A DNA stretch of 64,000 bases from Selaginella moellendorffii (taxonomy: Eukaryota; Streptophyta; Lycopodiopsida; Selaginellales; Selaginellaceae), in assembly GCF_000143415.4 (NCBI RefSeq), contig NW_003314263.1:2724700-2788699 (forward strand). The letters are read 5' to 3'. Under the pieces are notes generated by a model. It saw only the letters and a list, made by a program, of their open reading frames with translations. It made no database searches and was not told where the DNA came from. Made by a program: the position numbers and the translations under genes. Positions 46,577-58,534 of this stretch are shown here, in pieces (positions within the stretch are counted from its first letter, which is position 1; each line of letters begins with the position of its first letter).

Positions 46577-46867
46577 TTTGCCTTGCTTGTGTCCTAAGGA
46601 AATCACATGCTTGAAAAGTCTGAAGGTTTGTTTCATCGACGTTCTGTGCATGCGACAAGTTTGCATTCTGTTTTCTGCGTGGCTGTTTGTCCCGTCATAA
46701 CTTGTCTTCTACCTTGTTAACACCTAGATTTTGCAGATGAAGCTGCAGTGACAAACATTTATACATTGGTGAGCTCGGACACTGCTGCGAGCCCATCGTG
46801 TTGATCGTAACACGGCATGGCTTTTACATGAGGACTAGGAAGGGAGGCTTTTGAAACTCGAAGAGGT

Positions 46868-49559
46868 ATGATGGCTAAGATGCCGCTTGAAGCTCTTGTG
46901 CTTTCAGTGCTATGGGTGGGACTTGCTAATTTATCGATGGCTTCTGGCAGCACCATTCGATCTGTTATTGGTAGCAACGGTTTTGCATACCAAGGGGGAA
47001 GGCTTATGGTTGATCCTATCACGATCTATGTTGCTTGGGTTGGCCCCTGGTCGGAGCACTCCAAAGAAGCCGTTCGCAGCGCCGTCATATCTCTGTCCGA
47101 CGACCGGCCTTCTGAATTCCCAACACTGTCGAAGTGGTGGAGAATTGTGACACAGTACAACGACTCCAGTCAGAGGCCAGTTTCCGGTAACATTTCCTTG
47201 TCGAGAATCGAGTGTTCTGTTAGTGTCGGCAACGCCTCCATACAGTTGATGAAATCTGCCGTCTCCAAGGACTGCTTCTCCGTGTTTCCGGAAGACGCAA
47301 ATGGGATCTATCACGCAGTCATTAGCAAGGAGCTGGACAGCACAGGTGTCTACGAGTGTTCAGGACGGTATATAGATGCTGGTGGAAACAGAACTTATCT
47401 ATACACAAGGGAGCCTCGACCGGACGAGTATTGCAACTTCTGGCGCCGTTTTGGAGGGTATGCTGGGCCGCCAAATGGAGACACGAGCTTGGACTCGTTA
47501 ATTAGCGCAGTTTTAGCCAGCAGCGCTGAGAGGGCTACAAACACAGAGTCCGATGGCTGGAACGACGATTCTGGGGATACGGTCAGCTCCAAATGTCCAT
47601 CGCCAACGGGGTGGGCTGATAAAAATGGTCCCGTGATAGAGGAAGACGGCGTCAGCTGGAACTTGCGAGGCATAAACGGCTCGCGGTATATCGTGCAGCA
47701 ACTGTGGAGCCAGAAAAACAACAATTGTGCTCTTCAGATCATAGGTACTGTCTTGTTTAGGTGATAGAACTGATCTTGTATAACTAATCTTTCTTTGCAG
47801 ATTATTGTCATGAGCCGGCAGTCCTGAACAAGCCAAGAGGCCTGATAAGCCAGGGCTTGATTATAAACCATAACGTTGGTTTGCAGCCATATCCACCAGG
47901 TCTTGATTGTATGTGGTTCCTCTCTATTCCGCACTCTAAAGTCATTCGTATGACTGTCAACTTCATGGCTTTAGGCGTTAACGACAAGCTGAACTTATAC
48001 GTGTGTCCTATATCGAGCTTGATACTCGGCAGAGAGGTTGATTGTGACATGATAAAATCTATGGCTGGGACTAGTACTCAAGTAAGCCTTCCGGATGTTG
48101 TTCACTCGAATCTGCAGCTTGAGTTTAAGACGAGTGTCAAGCAAACACCTCTCTCCATGGGCTGGGAATTAGAGTATAGAGCTGGTAAGCTTATTTCTTG
48201 CTATTTCTTCAGAAACTCATCAATACGATTTGTTCAGGATTCTGCTTCGAGACCATTACCACTACCGATCGTTTTGGTTTCATATCAGATGGAAGTCCTG
48301 ATGGAGCGCAGTACCTGGGTATGCGTGAGTGTAGTTGGCTCTTCAAGGCAAAACCAGGCAGCAATGTCCATCTTCAGTTTACTCGTTTCGATACAGTGCA
48401 AGGGAAAGACTTGCTTACTGTTTACCAAGGAGACGCTAAGCGCAGCGACTCTATTTTGGAGGTCTTTTCGGGACGTTATTCCGTTCTTCCAAACCGGACT
48501 TACGTTGGACCTCTACTGTTGGTGTTTTCAACGGAAACTGACGACGGTGATGGCTGGGCTGCAAACTTCCAGATGGAGCACCCGGATTCAGGTTCACACG
48601 GTCCATCTTCCAGGAAAAACTTACTGGCCGTAATACTTGGAGCGCTCTCGGGAATGCTGTGTTTGATTGGCGGGGTCTGGTTGATATTGCGCTCGTGCAA
48701 GTACAACATTGGTTTCAGCCTGACTAGCAGACAGTTTTCAAGAGCAGAGCTGGATGCTGCGACCAGCAACTTCTGCAAAGAAAAGCTGGTTGCACCGGAT
48801 ATGTTCAGAGGAGTTTTGCCCAACCAGCAGCTCGTTCTGATACAACGGTGCATGCGTTCGTGCGAGAAGGAATTCGAGCTTTTGTCAAGGATCAAGCATT
48901 CCAACGTGGCCTCCGTCTTGGGTGTCTGCTACGACATCAGCGAAAGCTTCCTCATTTTCAAAGACATGTGCCACAGCTCCGTCTTCAGCCATCTCTTTGA
49001 CGACGACAAGTGCTCGGCTCTTTCGTGGGAACGCAGGGTGAAAGTTGCTACGCAAGTCGCGAGAGCTCTGGGATACTTGCATACGTTTGCGGAGCCTTGC
49101 GTGGTTCACCGGTCAGTGAGCTCCATCAACGTCTACCTGGACGGTTCCTGGAATGCCAAGCTCGCGGGATTCGGCAGCGCTTTGAGTGTACGTTCCAGGA
49201 GCCAGGAACTCAAGCTGAAAGCCGAAGACGTTTACAGGGTGGGAGTTTTTATCTTGGAGCTGCTCATGGGACAGAGTGCTTTGAACGCAGAAGAGGACCA
49301 GCCAACAGTCGTTGCCCGCTGGGCTGTTCATGTTATCGACACAGGGTCCGGCTACGAAATTTTGGACAGGAGGTTGGAGGTGCCATGCGAACGAGAAAGA
49401 AGTGCGCGAGCTTTGCTGAAAATGGCGGAGATAGGTGCCTGGTGTATGAAGGACAAGCCGGAGGACAGACCGAACATGATGGAGGTGGCGGCGGTGTTGG
49501 CGCAGGTGGAAACTATTTTCTTTGGTCAATCCAAGCGGCATAGTAAGCGTCCAGGCTGA
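46868..49559 (+). CDS. EXORDIUM-CUB-CUB receptor-like pseudokinase (member 2)
   Basis: Three exons (46868-47744, 47801-48184, 48238-49559) encode 860 residues. Order: signal peptide (LEALVLSVLWVGLANLSMASG), EXO domain (to about 292), CUB-like 1 (293-420), CUB-like 2 (421-540), membrane span about 549-572, juxtamembrane, then a kinase-like domain about 590-850 introduced by FSRAELDAATSNF, as in plant receptor kinases. The ATP lysine position reads LVLIQRC (no lysine). The catalytic loop is HRSVSSINVYLD (no Asp) and DFG is replaced by GFG, so phosphotransfer is unlikely. W-x-MKDKPEDRPNMMEVA near the C-terminus is the usual receptor-kinase subdomain XI. Ectodomain identity with member 1 is high. 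ATGs at 46868 and 46871 are both possible starts. Confidence 0.9.
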
Positions 49560-49764
49560 ATCTACTCGAGGACAAAGCTCACTCGAGGATTAAAGCTATT
49601 GTTTTGGACGATCTTGCAAAGTCGCTGCCAGTCTGTCGATTATGCTTTTCGGCCTTGGTGCTTCCACCGGTCGAGCAAATTATTACGAGGTAGCTTGCAC
49701 TGTTTAAATTTTCTTTTGTTCTGAATTCTCATGTGAGTTCTTGGTGTTTTGTTTCTCCAGGACT

Positions 49765-52605
49765 ATGGGCACTGCTTTTCATGTTCTGTGGCTGTTATTA
49801 CCAGTCATTACAAGATCGGCTTGGGGTTTTTATGAGGATTTCCCAGCGGCTGACAGGAATATCTACAACGAGACTTATGCTTTCCGCATTCTTGCCCGAC
49901 ATGGAATCCAATCCCCGGCAGAGACGTCTTCCTTTGAATACAAGGGTGGTCGTTTACTTGTAGAGCCCATCACTGTCTACTTCTTCTTTATCGGTAACTG
50001 GACTAAGCACGCCAAGCAAGCAGTTCGTTATGCAATTCTTTCGCTTAATGACGAGTCACCCGGCAAGCTTGACAGAAACAATACAGGGTATCCGACACTC
50101 TCGAAATGGTGGAAGGTTGCCACTCAGTACGCCGACGCTACCTCTCGGCCTGTCTCGAGCAGTATTTCGCTCGGCAGCGAATGCTCACTCAGTTTACGGG
50201 AGCTCGAAATGCCAAAGCTGCTGGGAACTTTTGCACAGGCGTTCAACCGCTCCTCTCCAATTCAGGCAAACTGCACTAAGGTGTTTCGGGCAGAAAACAC
50301 TGCAGTATATCACGTCCTCTTCAGCAAGCACGTTACATTTCTGCGTACCGGTAAAGATTTTCTCCCTTTCACGAACTGTGCCGGCCGCGCCAGTTTGTTC
50401 CGAGTCGACGAATCCGGGCCAAAGATCAGCTTGGCTTGGGTGAAAGTGCCCTTTCACAAGGAATACTGCAACCTGGTGACAAGGTTTGGAGAGTCTTACA
50501 CGCCTCCGAATGGAAAGAGTGGCGGTCTCGACTCACTAATCAGCAAAGTTCTGGCACAAACTGCCGACATGGCTACCAACTGGGACTTCAAAGGATGGGT
50601 GGCGTCAAGCAACTCACAAACTTCGGTGGCTCAACAATGTCCTTCTCCAACCGGCTCGGAGGACTCCGTCATGCCCGTAATTCATGACCGCGAGAAGATG
50701 ATAAGCTGGAATGTCTACGGAAGGAATGGAGCGCGCTACCTCGTTCAGCAGCTTTGGAACCAGGATCAACGGAACTGTGCTCTCAAACCTCTCAGTACGT
50801 AACCCCGACAGGCTGTCGTTTAATTTTCTCCTTTTTTCTTTCTTTTTTGCAGGATCATGCCAAGGCAAACGGAAGCTAACGACAGTCACGGGAACTATTA
50901 TGGTTAGTCTTATTGTGGATTCAACTCCTGGCGCGAAGGTTGGCTTGCAGCCTTACAATTCGAACCTTCATTGTCAGTGGACCGTGAGTGTCTCCAACGC
51001 AGTTCACATACGCATCCACCTGAACTATTTGGCCCTTGGCCCGGGTGATACAGTGGAAATTTCTTACGAGTGCAGACACAGAATTTGCAAGAGGATCGTG
51101 CTAAAAGGCTATTCACCTGGAAAGAAGCTAGTCGATGCAAAGGGTGCAAGTTTTCACATCAACTTTACCAGCGGATCACAAGCTTCTCCCAACAGAATGG
51201 GTTGGATGATCAGCTACAAAGCAGGTGATTTGTCAGCGTGGTTTAAACTTTTTAGCGATAAAAATACTTCCATTTTGCAGGCTTTTGTAAACGCAGTGTT
51301 GATGTACGCCAGGCAAGAGGATCGATCAACGATGGCTCTCCAAAAGGCGTCAAGTATATGAAGGGCTCAAACTGTTCGTGGCACTTCCATGCACTGCAAA
51401 ACAGTAAGGTCCGGCTTTACTTCACCAGACTGGAAACCATTGCAAGCAGCGACATGATTCGAGTCTACCACCCTGACCATCACAAGGTCCTTGCAGAGTA
51501 TTCGGGAAAAGCCGAGCTCCCACGTCAGGCATTCAAAGGTCCTATAACGCTGGAATTTTCCAGCCAAACAGGAGACGGCGATGGTTGGGCTCTAAACTAC
51601 GTGATGGATTCTCCACAAACTACTACGCAATTGTCATATACAGCTAGATCTGCGGCAGTGACTGCACTGGGAGCTGTATGTGGTGTGTTCGTACCGGGTG
51701 TGGTCTTCCTTGGAGCTGTGGTTCTTTGCTGCAACTTTTCGGTCCTTCCGGTCAAACGCTCAAAGATCCAGCCAAGTGAAGAAAAGCCGCGACTCCACAC
51801 AAGAAGACAGTTTTCGCTGGAAGAGCTCCGAGAGGCGACCATGGATTTCTCTCCGGCGAATGTGGTGTCAGACTCAGATGGAAACGTTTTCCGGGGTACC
51901 TTGCAAGACGGTCGTGTTGTTGTCATAAAGAAGAAGGTGTCCGAGCTTGAGCTTGACATCTTGTTGCGCATTCGCAGTGCAAGCATCGTCAACCTGGTCG
52001 GCTTCTCGTCCGACGCACAGCAGAAGTGCCTTGTCTTTGACTACATGCATCTCGGCCGCTTGTCTCGACGACTTTTCGACGATACGCTGCCTCCGATCAG
52101 CTGGGGGAACAGGCTTCGAATCGCTCTCCAGATATCCAGAGCAGTCGAGTACCTGCACACTTACGCCGAGCCACATATCGTTCACCTCAACATCAGCGCC
52201 GAAAATGTTCTCCTCGATGGCTCCTGGAATGCAAAGCTGAGTGGATTCGGCAGAGCTCAAAGCAGCAGCGTTGCCATCAAACCGGCTCTGAAGCTGCAAG
52301 ACGTGTACAGCTTTGGCAGCCTGGTGCTCGAGCTGGTGACGGGAAAGGCTTCGAGCGATCGAAAACACAAGAGAGAAGCCTTGGCCGCGATAGAGGCAGG
52401 CATGGGACACACTATCATGGACAAGCGGCTCGAGAATGAAAACCAGATTGCGAAGATGGGAGAGATCGCTGCGTGGTGCATGAGCGACAGTACGAGACAA
52501 CCAAGCATGGTTGAAGTTTCTTCCACGTTAAGCCAAGTTACCGCAATGGTTCTACGCTCGGCATCGAAGAAACAGCGTCCGCCACCTGGGAAAAGCAGAG
52601 ACTAG
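49765..52605 (+). CDS. EXORDIUM-CUB-CUB receptor-like pseudokinase (member 3)
   Basis: Three exons (49765-50794, 50853-51224, 51281-52605) encode 908 residues. The ATG at 49765 starts a signal peptide (FHVLWLLLPVITRSAWG). EXO motifs are FEYKGGRLLVEPITVYF, YPTLSKWWKVATQY, PPNGKSGGLDSLI and ISWNVYGRNGARYLVQQLW. CUB-like domains span about 344-467 and 468-580 (CSWHF, LYFTRLETI, DMIRVY, LEFSSQTGDGDGWAL). The membrane span is at about 592-619. The kinase-like domain starts with FSLEELREATMDFSP. The ATP lysine is kept (VVIKKK, about 680), but the catalytic loop is HLNISAENVLLD and DFG reads GFG (about 788). The EXO domain has an insert of about 40 residues compared with members 1 and 2. A CAG just before the ATG could mark an unseen 5' UTR intron. 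Confidence 0.9.
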
Positions 52606-52738
52606 AAGCAGCAAAGCAACCTCAAGCTACAATGGGAAGCTGTCGTCGGGCCTCCTGAAGCGGCGTTCCTTTCGGTTTGTCCTCTTGTACCGGTATCTCG
52701 CCACTTGGAGCTTTCTTCTGAGTCCCCGATGCCGCGCT

Positions 52739-52745
52739 TATAAAA
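52739..52745 (+). promoter_or_regulatory. TATA box candidate of member 4
   Basis: TATAAAA lies 66 bases before the ATG at 52811, a normal plant spacing giving a 5' UTR of about 35-40 bases. The only promoter space is the 205 bases after the stop of member 3. Confidence 0.6.
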
Positions 52746-52810
52746 CAACAGTGCGTACAGGACATCACTGGATCAATTCTTTTCTCTGCTCGAGTTCCGG
52801 AAGCAGGGTC

Positions 52811-55614
52811 ATGCTGCTGCTCACGCTTGGTCTGTTTCTCGGCTTCATGGTGCTGCTTTCTTTCTGCTCGAGCAAGGTAGAGTTTTCTAGCACGAGTTTC
52901 CTCGTCGACGGGCCGGATGATACTCCGAAGAGTTCGGGTCCACCATTCAGTCTCATAGATGTAACGGCAGTCCATTACCATGGAGGCAGACTGCTCGTGG
53001 AACCTATAGTGGTCTATCTCATCTGGCTTGGTCCGTGGGAGGACAAGTCCAAGGAAGCTCTTCGAAATGCGGTTCGCTCGCTCTCGGTTGAAAGTGGTGA
53101 TGGACTGCCGGATCTTTTCAACTGGTGGAAGGTTGCTACGCAGTACACAGATGGGAACGGTCAGCCAGTTTCCAGTAATGTGTCGCTTGGCACGGTGGAG
53201 TGCTCGAGTTCTACGGCGTCAAACTTAAGCAGAGAAGCTCTCACTTCACTTATGCTCCAGGCTTTCAACGTCTCTTCTTCGCCGTCTGAAACGCCTCCGT
53301 TGTGCAGTTCAGTGCTCCCTCAAGATGAGACCGCGGTGTACCATCTTCTCTTTAGCGAGAAGGTGTCCTTTTCAGAAGACTTCCACACATCTCTTTGCAG
53401 CAGGCGGTTTAGACTTTTCAAGGCTGAAGAAGTTGGTCCCGAGTTAAGCCTGGCATGGTCCCGGGAGCCAGGGGGGGCGGAATACTGCAACCTCTGGAGT
53501 TATTATCACGAGTTTCTTTCACCACCAAATGCGAAGGATAAAGGCCAGTTGGATTCCCTGATCAGCTCTGTGCTCGCACAAACTGTGTCCATGGCAACAA
53601 ACACTGACTTCGATGGCTGGCACAGCAATCTATCTTCCACAGTCACGACCTTGTGTCCGTCTCCGACCGGTTTATCAATTTCTGCAAAGCCGGTGATTGA
53701 CGACGGGAAAATCAGCTGGAACTTAAGCGGGATAAATGGCTACCGGTACATGGTACAACAGATTTGGAGCGACAAGACGAAACTCTGTGCACTTCACTCA
53801 TACGGTATGCCTCTCTCGTTCTCGCCTTTCTTCTAAACATTTGGACCTTTGACAGAACATTGCAAGGGATTGCGCGAGAGAAATGACTATCATGGGATTA
53901 TAAGTGAAGGGCTGATTGTCAACCACAGTGTGGGACTCCAACCTTACAGCCACGGCTTGCATTGCGAATGGCGAGTCAGCATGCCAGGGGCTGCTGTGGT
54001 ACGCGTCAAGATAAACTACATGGCCATTGTGAAAAACGTCGACTATGTCTACTTGCACTCGTGCTTTGCGCCAGTATATATCTACCGTTTGGATGCATGC
54101 TTGGAGAAAATGTATAGCGGGCTTGGCTCACCTCACCAGCTGGAACTCTACACTTCGGAGTTTCTTCTCGAGTTCAAAACTGGAAACAACCCAACCTTGA
54201 CCGAGATGGGCTGGGACATCGCGTATCAAGCTGGTAAGCTGACTTTCTTGCTTAAGGTACCGCCCTTACACCGAAGTGCTCACTTACTTTGTTCCTTTCA
54301 GGATTTTGCTTCGGCACAACAAGAGTGACAGAAAAAAGTGGTGTTTTAACTGATGGAACTCCCGAGAACGCGACTTATCTCGAACAGCATACTTGCGCTT
54401 GGTTTCTTGACGGCCCAAACGTGGAACTCGACTTCGTCCGTTTCGATACAGTTCAAAACCAAGACGAGCTTCTGGTTTACAGAGGTGACAAGTCTGACGT
54501 AGCGAACATAGTGAGAGTCTACACCGGAAGATACTCTTCGCTGCCTCGAGAAACTTTTCCTGGTCCAGTGCTGCTCGAGTTTCGAACTAAAACTGGGAAT
54601 GGACGGGGCTGGGCTCTGAAGTACACGATAAAGCCTGCTGGTGGACTCTCGCCACCGGAAGATCCAGCAGTGATCATAGCAGCCGTGTGTGGAGGACTGG
54701 GAGGCATGCTCGTTGCAGGATTGATCGTTCTTACGTATATGCGGCGTGTGCTCTTGCTCTTCGACGACAACGATCGTGAGATGGAACGTCCATTGTTGCT
54801 GCCAAAGAACATTAAAGTCTTCTCTCCACAAGTTTTGCGAGAAGCCACCGACAAGTTTAGCTCCAGCAACTTGATATCCAGGGGACGCAGAGCGTGTGTT
54901 TACAGAGCTAAACTACCTGATGAACAGCAAGTAGTGGTGAAGAAGACGAAACTGGCACGCGACGAGCTCCTGGTGATCTCCAGCGCCAGCCATTTCAACA
55001 TCGTTGGCGTCACGGGCTACTGCTTCAATCGCAAGGAAAACTTCCTCGTTCTCGAATATGTCCCAAACGGTTCACTAGCGGATCATCTCTTCTCTAACGC
55101 TAGCACACTGGCTTGGAGCTCGAGACTGAGAATCGCGGTACAGGTTTCCAGCGCTCTCGAGTTCCTCCATTCATACGTGGAGCCGAGCATCACCCACGGC
55201 CACGTGAGCTCAGACAACATTCTCTTGGACAAGTCCTGGAACGCAAAGCTTGCCGGCTTTGGAAGCTCGCGGAGGAGCTGTGTGAAGAGGGTAGGCTCTC
55301 ACAACTTCGGCCTCAAGGCGGAGGAAGTTTACAGATTCGGAGGCTTGGTGATGGAGCTAGTCACAGGGGACAGATCGAGCAGCAAGGCAAGACGGGCATG
55401 CGAGGTGATTGAATCTGGAAAGGAGGAAATGTTGGGCCTTGTTCTTGACAGGAGGTGTGGTAGCAACGACGTCACGGACAAGAGAGCAGTGCTAAAGCTG
55501 GCAGAAGTTGGAGCGTGGTGCATGACAAAGGAGGCCAAGGAGAGGCCAACAATGGTGGAAGTGGCATCGGCATTGAGACAGGTTCTTGCGATCTCCATGC
55601 GCTCCAGACGCTAG
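52811..55614 (+). CDS. EXORDIUM-CUB-CUB receptor-like pseudokinase (member 4)
   Basis: Three exons (52811-53804, 53856-54233, 54302-55614) encode 894 residues. The ATG at 52811 follows a TATA box and begins a signal peptide (LLLTLGLFLGFMVLLSFC). EXO motifs: YHGGRLLVEPIVVYLIWLGPW, NWWKVATQYTDG, KGQLDSLISSVLAQT, ISWNLSGINGYRYMVQQIW. CUB-like domains occupy about 332-457 and 458-570 (CAWFL, LDFVRFDTV, DELLVYRG, LLEFRTKTGNGRGWAL). The membrane span is about 581-603. The kinase-like domain begins FSPQVLREATDKFSS. VVVKKTK keeps the ATP lysine (about 668), the catalytic loop is HGHVSSDNILLD and DFG reads GFG (about 776). The gene is tail-to-tail with RBM48, 19 bases between stop codons. Confidence 0.9.
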
Positions 55615-55633
55615 CTATGGTGACACGCAGTTT

Positions 55634-56598
55634 TCATATCCGTCGTCGTGGTTTCTTCGGGGCTGGCTTGACGAGATCTTTATGGCCTTTGGCTGGAGCT
55701 TGGGAAAGCTGCAAGGCAGGCAATAGCAATCGCTCAGAGTGATTTGAGACGAAGTTCTCACCTTATCCAGCTTCTCGCGGACGTTCTTCGCAGTAGCATT
55801 CATCGATGGCTCGGAGAAGTGCTGATAGCGAAGGTACCAACAAGTTTTCGATTGTTGCTTGAAACTCTTGTCTTACCTTTGGGATTGGTGCTTCACAGGC
55901 CACTGAGAGAGGAAAGTGTGGCTCCGGTTGGAAACTTTCTAGCGGTGTGACGTCGAGAGGATCGAGCAGTCCTGTTTGGAGGCGCAATCGTCCATTCACA
56001 TCCACGTCCTTGAGAACTGGGAGGCGGTGAGTCAAGAATGTTCCATTCTCTTCGAAACTCATCTCTTTCTTCTTTCTTTACCAGCTTTTCTCTCCACGAC
56101 GTCCAGTCTGCGCGCTTCTAGTTTGTGCTTAGTGTCCGCCAAGCTCTCGTACTTTGGGGCGTAGCTCACTTGCAACAGGTTGCCAAAGAACTGGAAATCA
56201 TCCAGGTTTCTCTTCGCAGCTCTGCGTTTGAGGATGTTACTCGCAAGGGAAGGAATGGAGAAATGGAAAGAGCGAGGCTACCGTGCGTGGGCGATATCAG
56301 CGAACTTGATCCAGTATACGTCGGTGTAAGGCTCGCATTCTTCGTCATCCAGGAGCAAGTACCTGGACGGCGCGTAAGGTTTCGAGGAAAAAAGAAAGAA
56401 CGAGAGACTCTACTCTTCAATGTGGCCAAAACTTCCAAGCAATTGTAGAAGCTCGCTGGAACAACCCAGCGCCGGGACGTTCTTGACAAGCATGTATCTG
56501 GTGTCTCACAAATTCATCCAAAGAAGAGCCTCACAAGATGGCTATTTCACTCACCTGGATTCATCGCAGACCGTGTACACTTTCACAGCTCGTTCCAT
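55634..56598 (-). CDS. RBM48: RBM48-like RRM protein (minor spliceosome)
   Basis: RBM48 works with ARMC7 in U12-type intron splicing. Seven short exons (56598-56555, 56497-56414, 56362-56282, 56221-56082, 56016-55877, 55821-55762, 55708-55634) sum to 207 residues in one frame. The start VYTVCDESRYMLVKNVPALG is typical. The RRM continues with FGHIEEYLLLDDEECEPYTDVYWIKF and FFGNLLQVSYAPKYESLADTK. The conserved C-terminal NATAKNVREKLDK and basic PKKPRRRI end are present. All introns are 40-60 bases with GT-AG ends. Confidence 0.9.
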
Positions 56599-58534
56599 CT
56601 TGCCCTAGCATAACAATGCAAACAAATTAGGACCGTTGGATTGAGGAATATCCTCAAGTATTCTAGGAAGCAAACCAAAAAGTCAAATTTATTTTGGTTT
56701 AATAAGCCGACGCTCCGTTTGGAGACAAACAAAAGAAAGTATAATTAAAAAAGTATTTTTTGAGAAAAATTTAAACACCGTTGTATTAGTACCTTTTGAT
56801 GGTTGAGATTAAATCTTATAACGTGTTAATCTTAAACCCTTTTGTTGCTTATATTTGTCTTGAACGAAATTCTTCGGTAGGAAGTTCTCGGGCACGTCCA
56901 ATGGAGGTGAGTCTTTGCAACAGAGTGTAGCTTCCAATGCATGAGTTCGGGCTCGGGAATCCATTCCTTCACAAACACCAAGTTCATGAAATCGCTTGAA
57001 CTGTACTCATACATTTCAGCATATGGGATGCATGTCATCCAGATCACCACTCCACCATGCTACACTAGTACACTTGCGGGATAAACAAGATCGCACCACT
57101 GTTTACTACTTCATTGATCAATCTGATTGAGGGCCGAACTTATCTGTGCGGGCTTTTGTGACATGCCCCTTCATGTTGATGATTGCTGCAACCAGGTCCT
57201 CCAGTTGACACAAACTTGAATCCCCAGTAAGTATCGGCAGTAAGACTCCCATGCACTACCACACTTGTAAACTGTTATTTTTTCCGCATCCCTGACTGCC
57301 TCAATGTAAAGCCTGCCGATGTACTAGGTCACGTACTCCCCAGGCTCTCCAGCAATAAACCGCCTGTCCGGCTTGACCATGCATGACATGGTGACGTAAA
57401 GTCGATCTTGGTTAGGTTGTCCACAATAAGTGGCTTGATGTTCTTGACCTCTGCTACAAACATCTTCAACACATTTTCACACATCTTCACAGTCTTCGTC
57501 TTCTCCTAAATAATCCGTATCATCATCAGTAACTTTGAAGCTCCATCTTGGCTCCTCCGAGTATTCTTCAGATTGTTCACGTTGTTCTTCTTCATAACGT
57601 CTGCAGCATCTGTCGAAGATGGACAGCGAGAGGCGGTGAGAACCAGTATCGTAATCCAGGCTTGGCTGCAATCTGGGATTACGCCTCATAATGTCGCTTG
57701 CGAGTAAGTTCTGAAACACCATAAACACAGACCTGCGCTTCGCTGATCAAAGGCGCAACCTTTTTGGTGACCGGGCTTTCCCACTCGCTCCCATCATTTG
57801 AAGAGAAAAACAAAACTCTTCCACGATCTTGTGTCAAGGAGAATGAAACTCCGGAATCTGCGTGTCTTCTGCAAAAGAGGAAGCAGGAGAGGGTCGCAGC
57901 AGTACGTGAAACTCAGTGCATCGATAAAGTCCTAGCGATTGATTCAGGATAGATGCCAACAGTCTGAGGGGCGTTTAGTGCAATGGATAAAAATTCTTCA
58001 AATGTGATTATCTGAAAACTTCATGTTATATCATGACAAACATATAATATAATTCTGACCCTACTACCATTATAATCGTGGTTGCGGAATGGAAACCTCT
58101 ACTTGGGTCGAAGTGTTTTAAGCTCCTTCAATGTAAAATCGACTGTCCCAAGGAAAATATAAAAACACATGTAGTAAACCAAAGTCAAAAGTGTTGACTT
58201 ACCGACAAAGTGTCCAGTTATGTTTTTGCCTTAAAATTCGTAAGTGGATTTCCTATCTGCAAACTGATTTTCAGCATCTGTAGTGCATCAAGGGTTGTAT
58301 CATGGAAACATATTAAGACGCCATCTTTAATAAGACAGTCTGCACACAAATACAACATAGCAGCCACAGATTGTTCAGGGAACCCACCAGGGCGGCCGCA
58401 ATGAGCAAGATTCAAAGCCAGGCCGCCAACTTTCAAAGGTTTCTTATGCAAAACTCTTGAACTCAATGCCACATTGATAACTTCATAAAGAAAAAAGCAC
58501 TATATAAGGGGTTCGATCAATTAATATATAAATA
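56599..58534. other. Repeat-bearing gap, no gene recognised
   Basis: A MITE fragment lies at about 56628-56720. Minus-strand frames at 56832-57050, 57477-57728 (acidic, ending SxxDDDTDYLGEDEDC) and 58218-58472 look protein-like, but I cannot connect them into a gene or name them. They may be remnants of a captured or transposon gene. Confidence 0.4.
56628..56720. repeat. MITE-like element, fragment C
   Basis: ACCGTTGGAT, AATATCCTCAAGTATTCT and GAAGCAAACCAAAA match the right-hand part of the elements at 3.7-4.0 kb and 58.5-58.8 kb. Confidence 0.5.
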
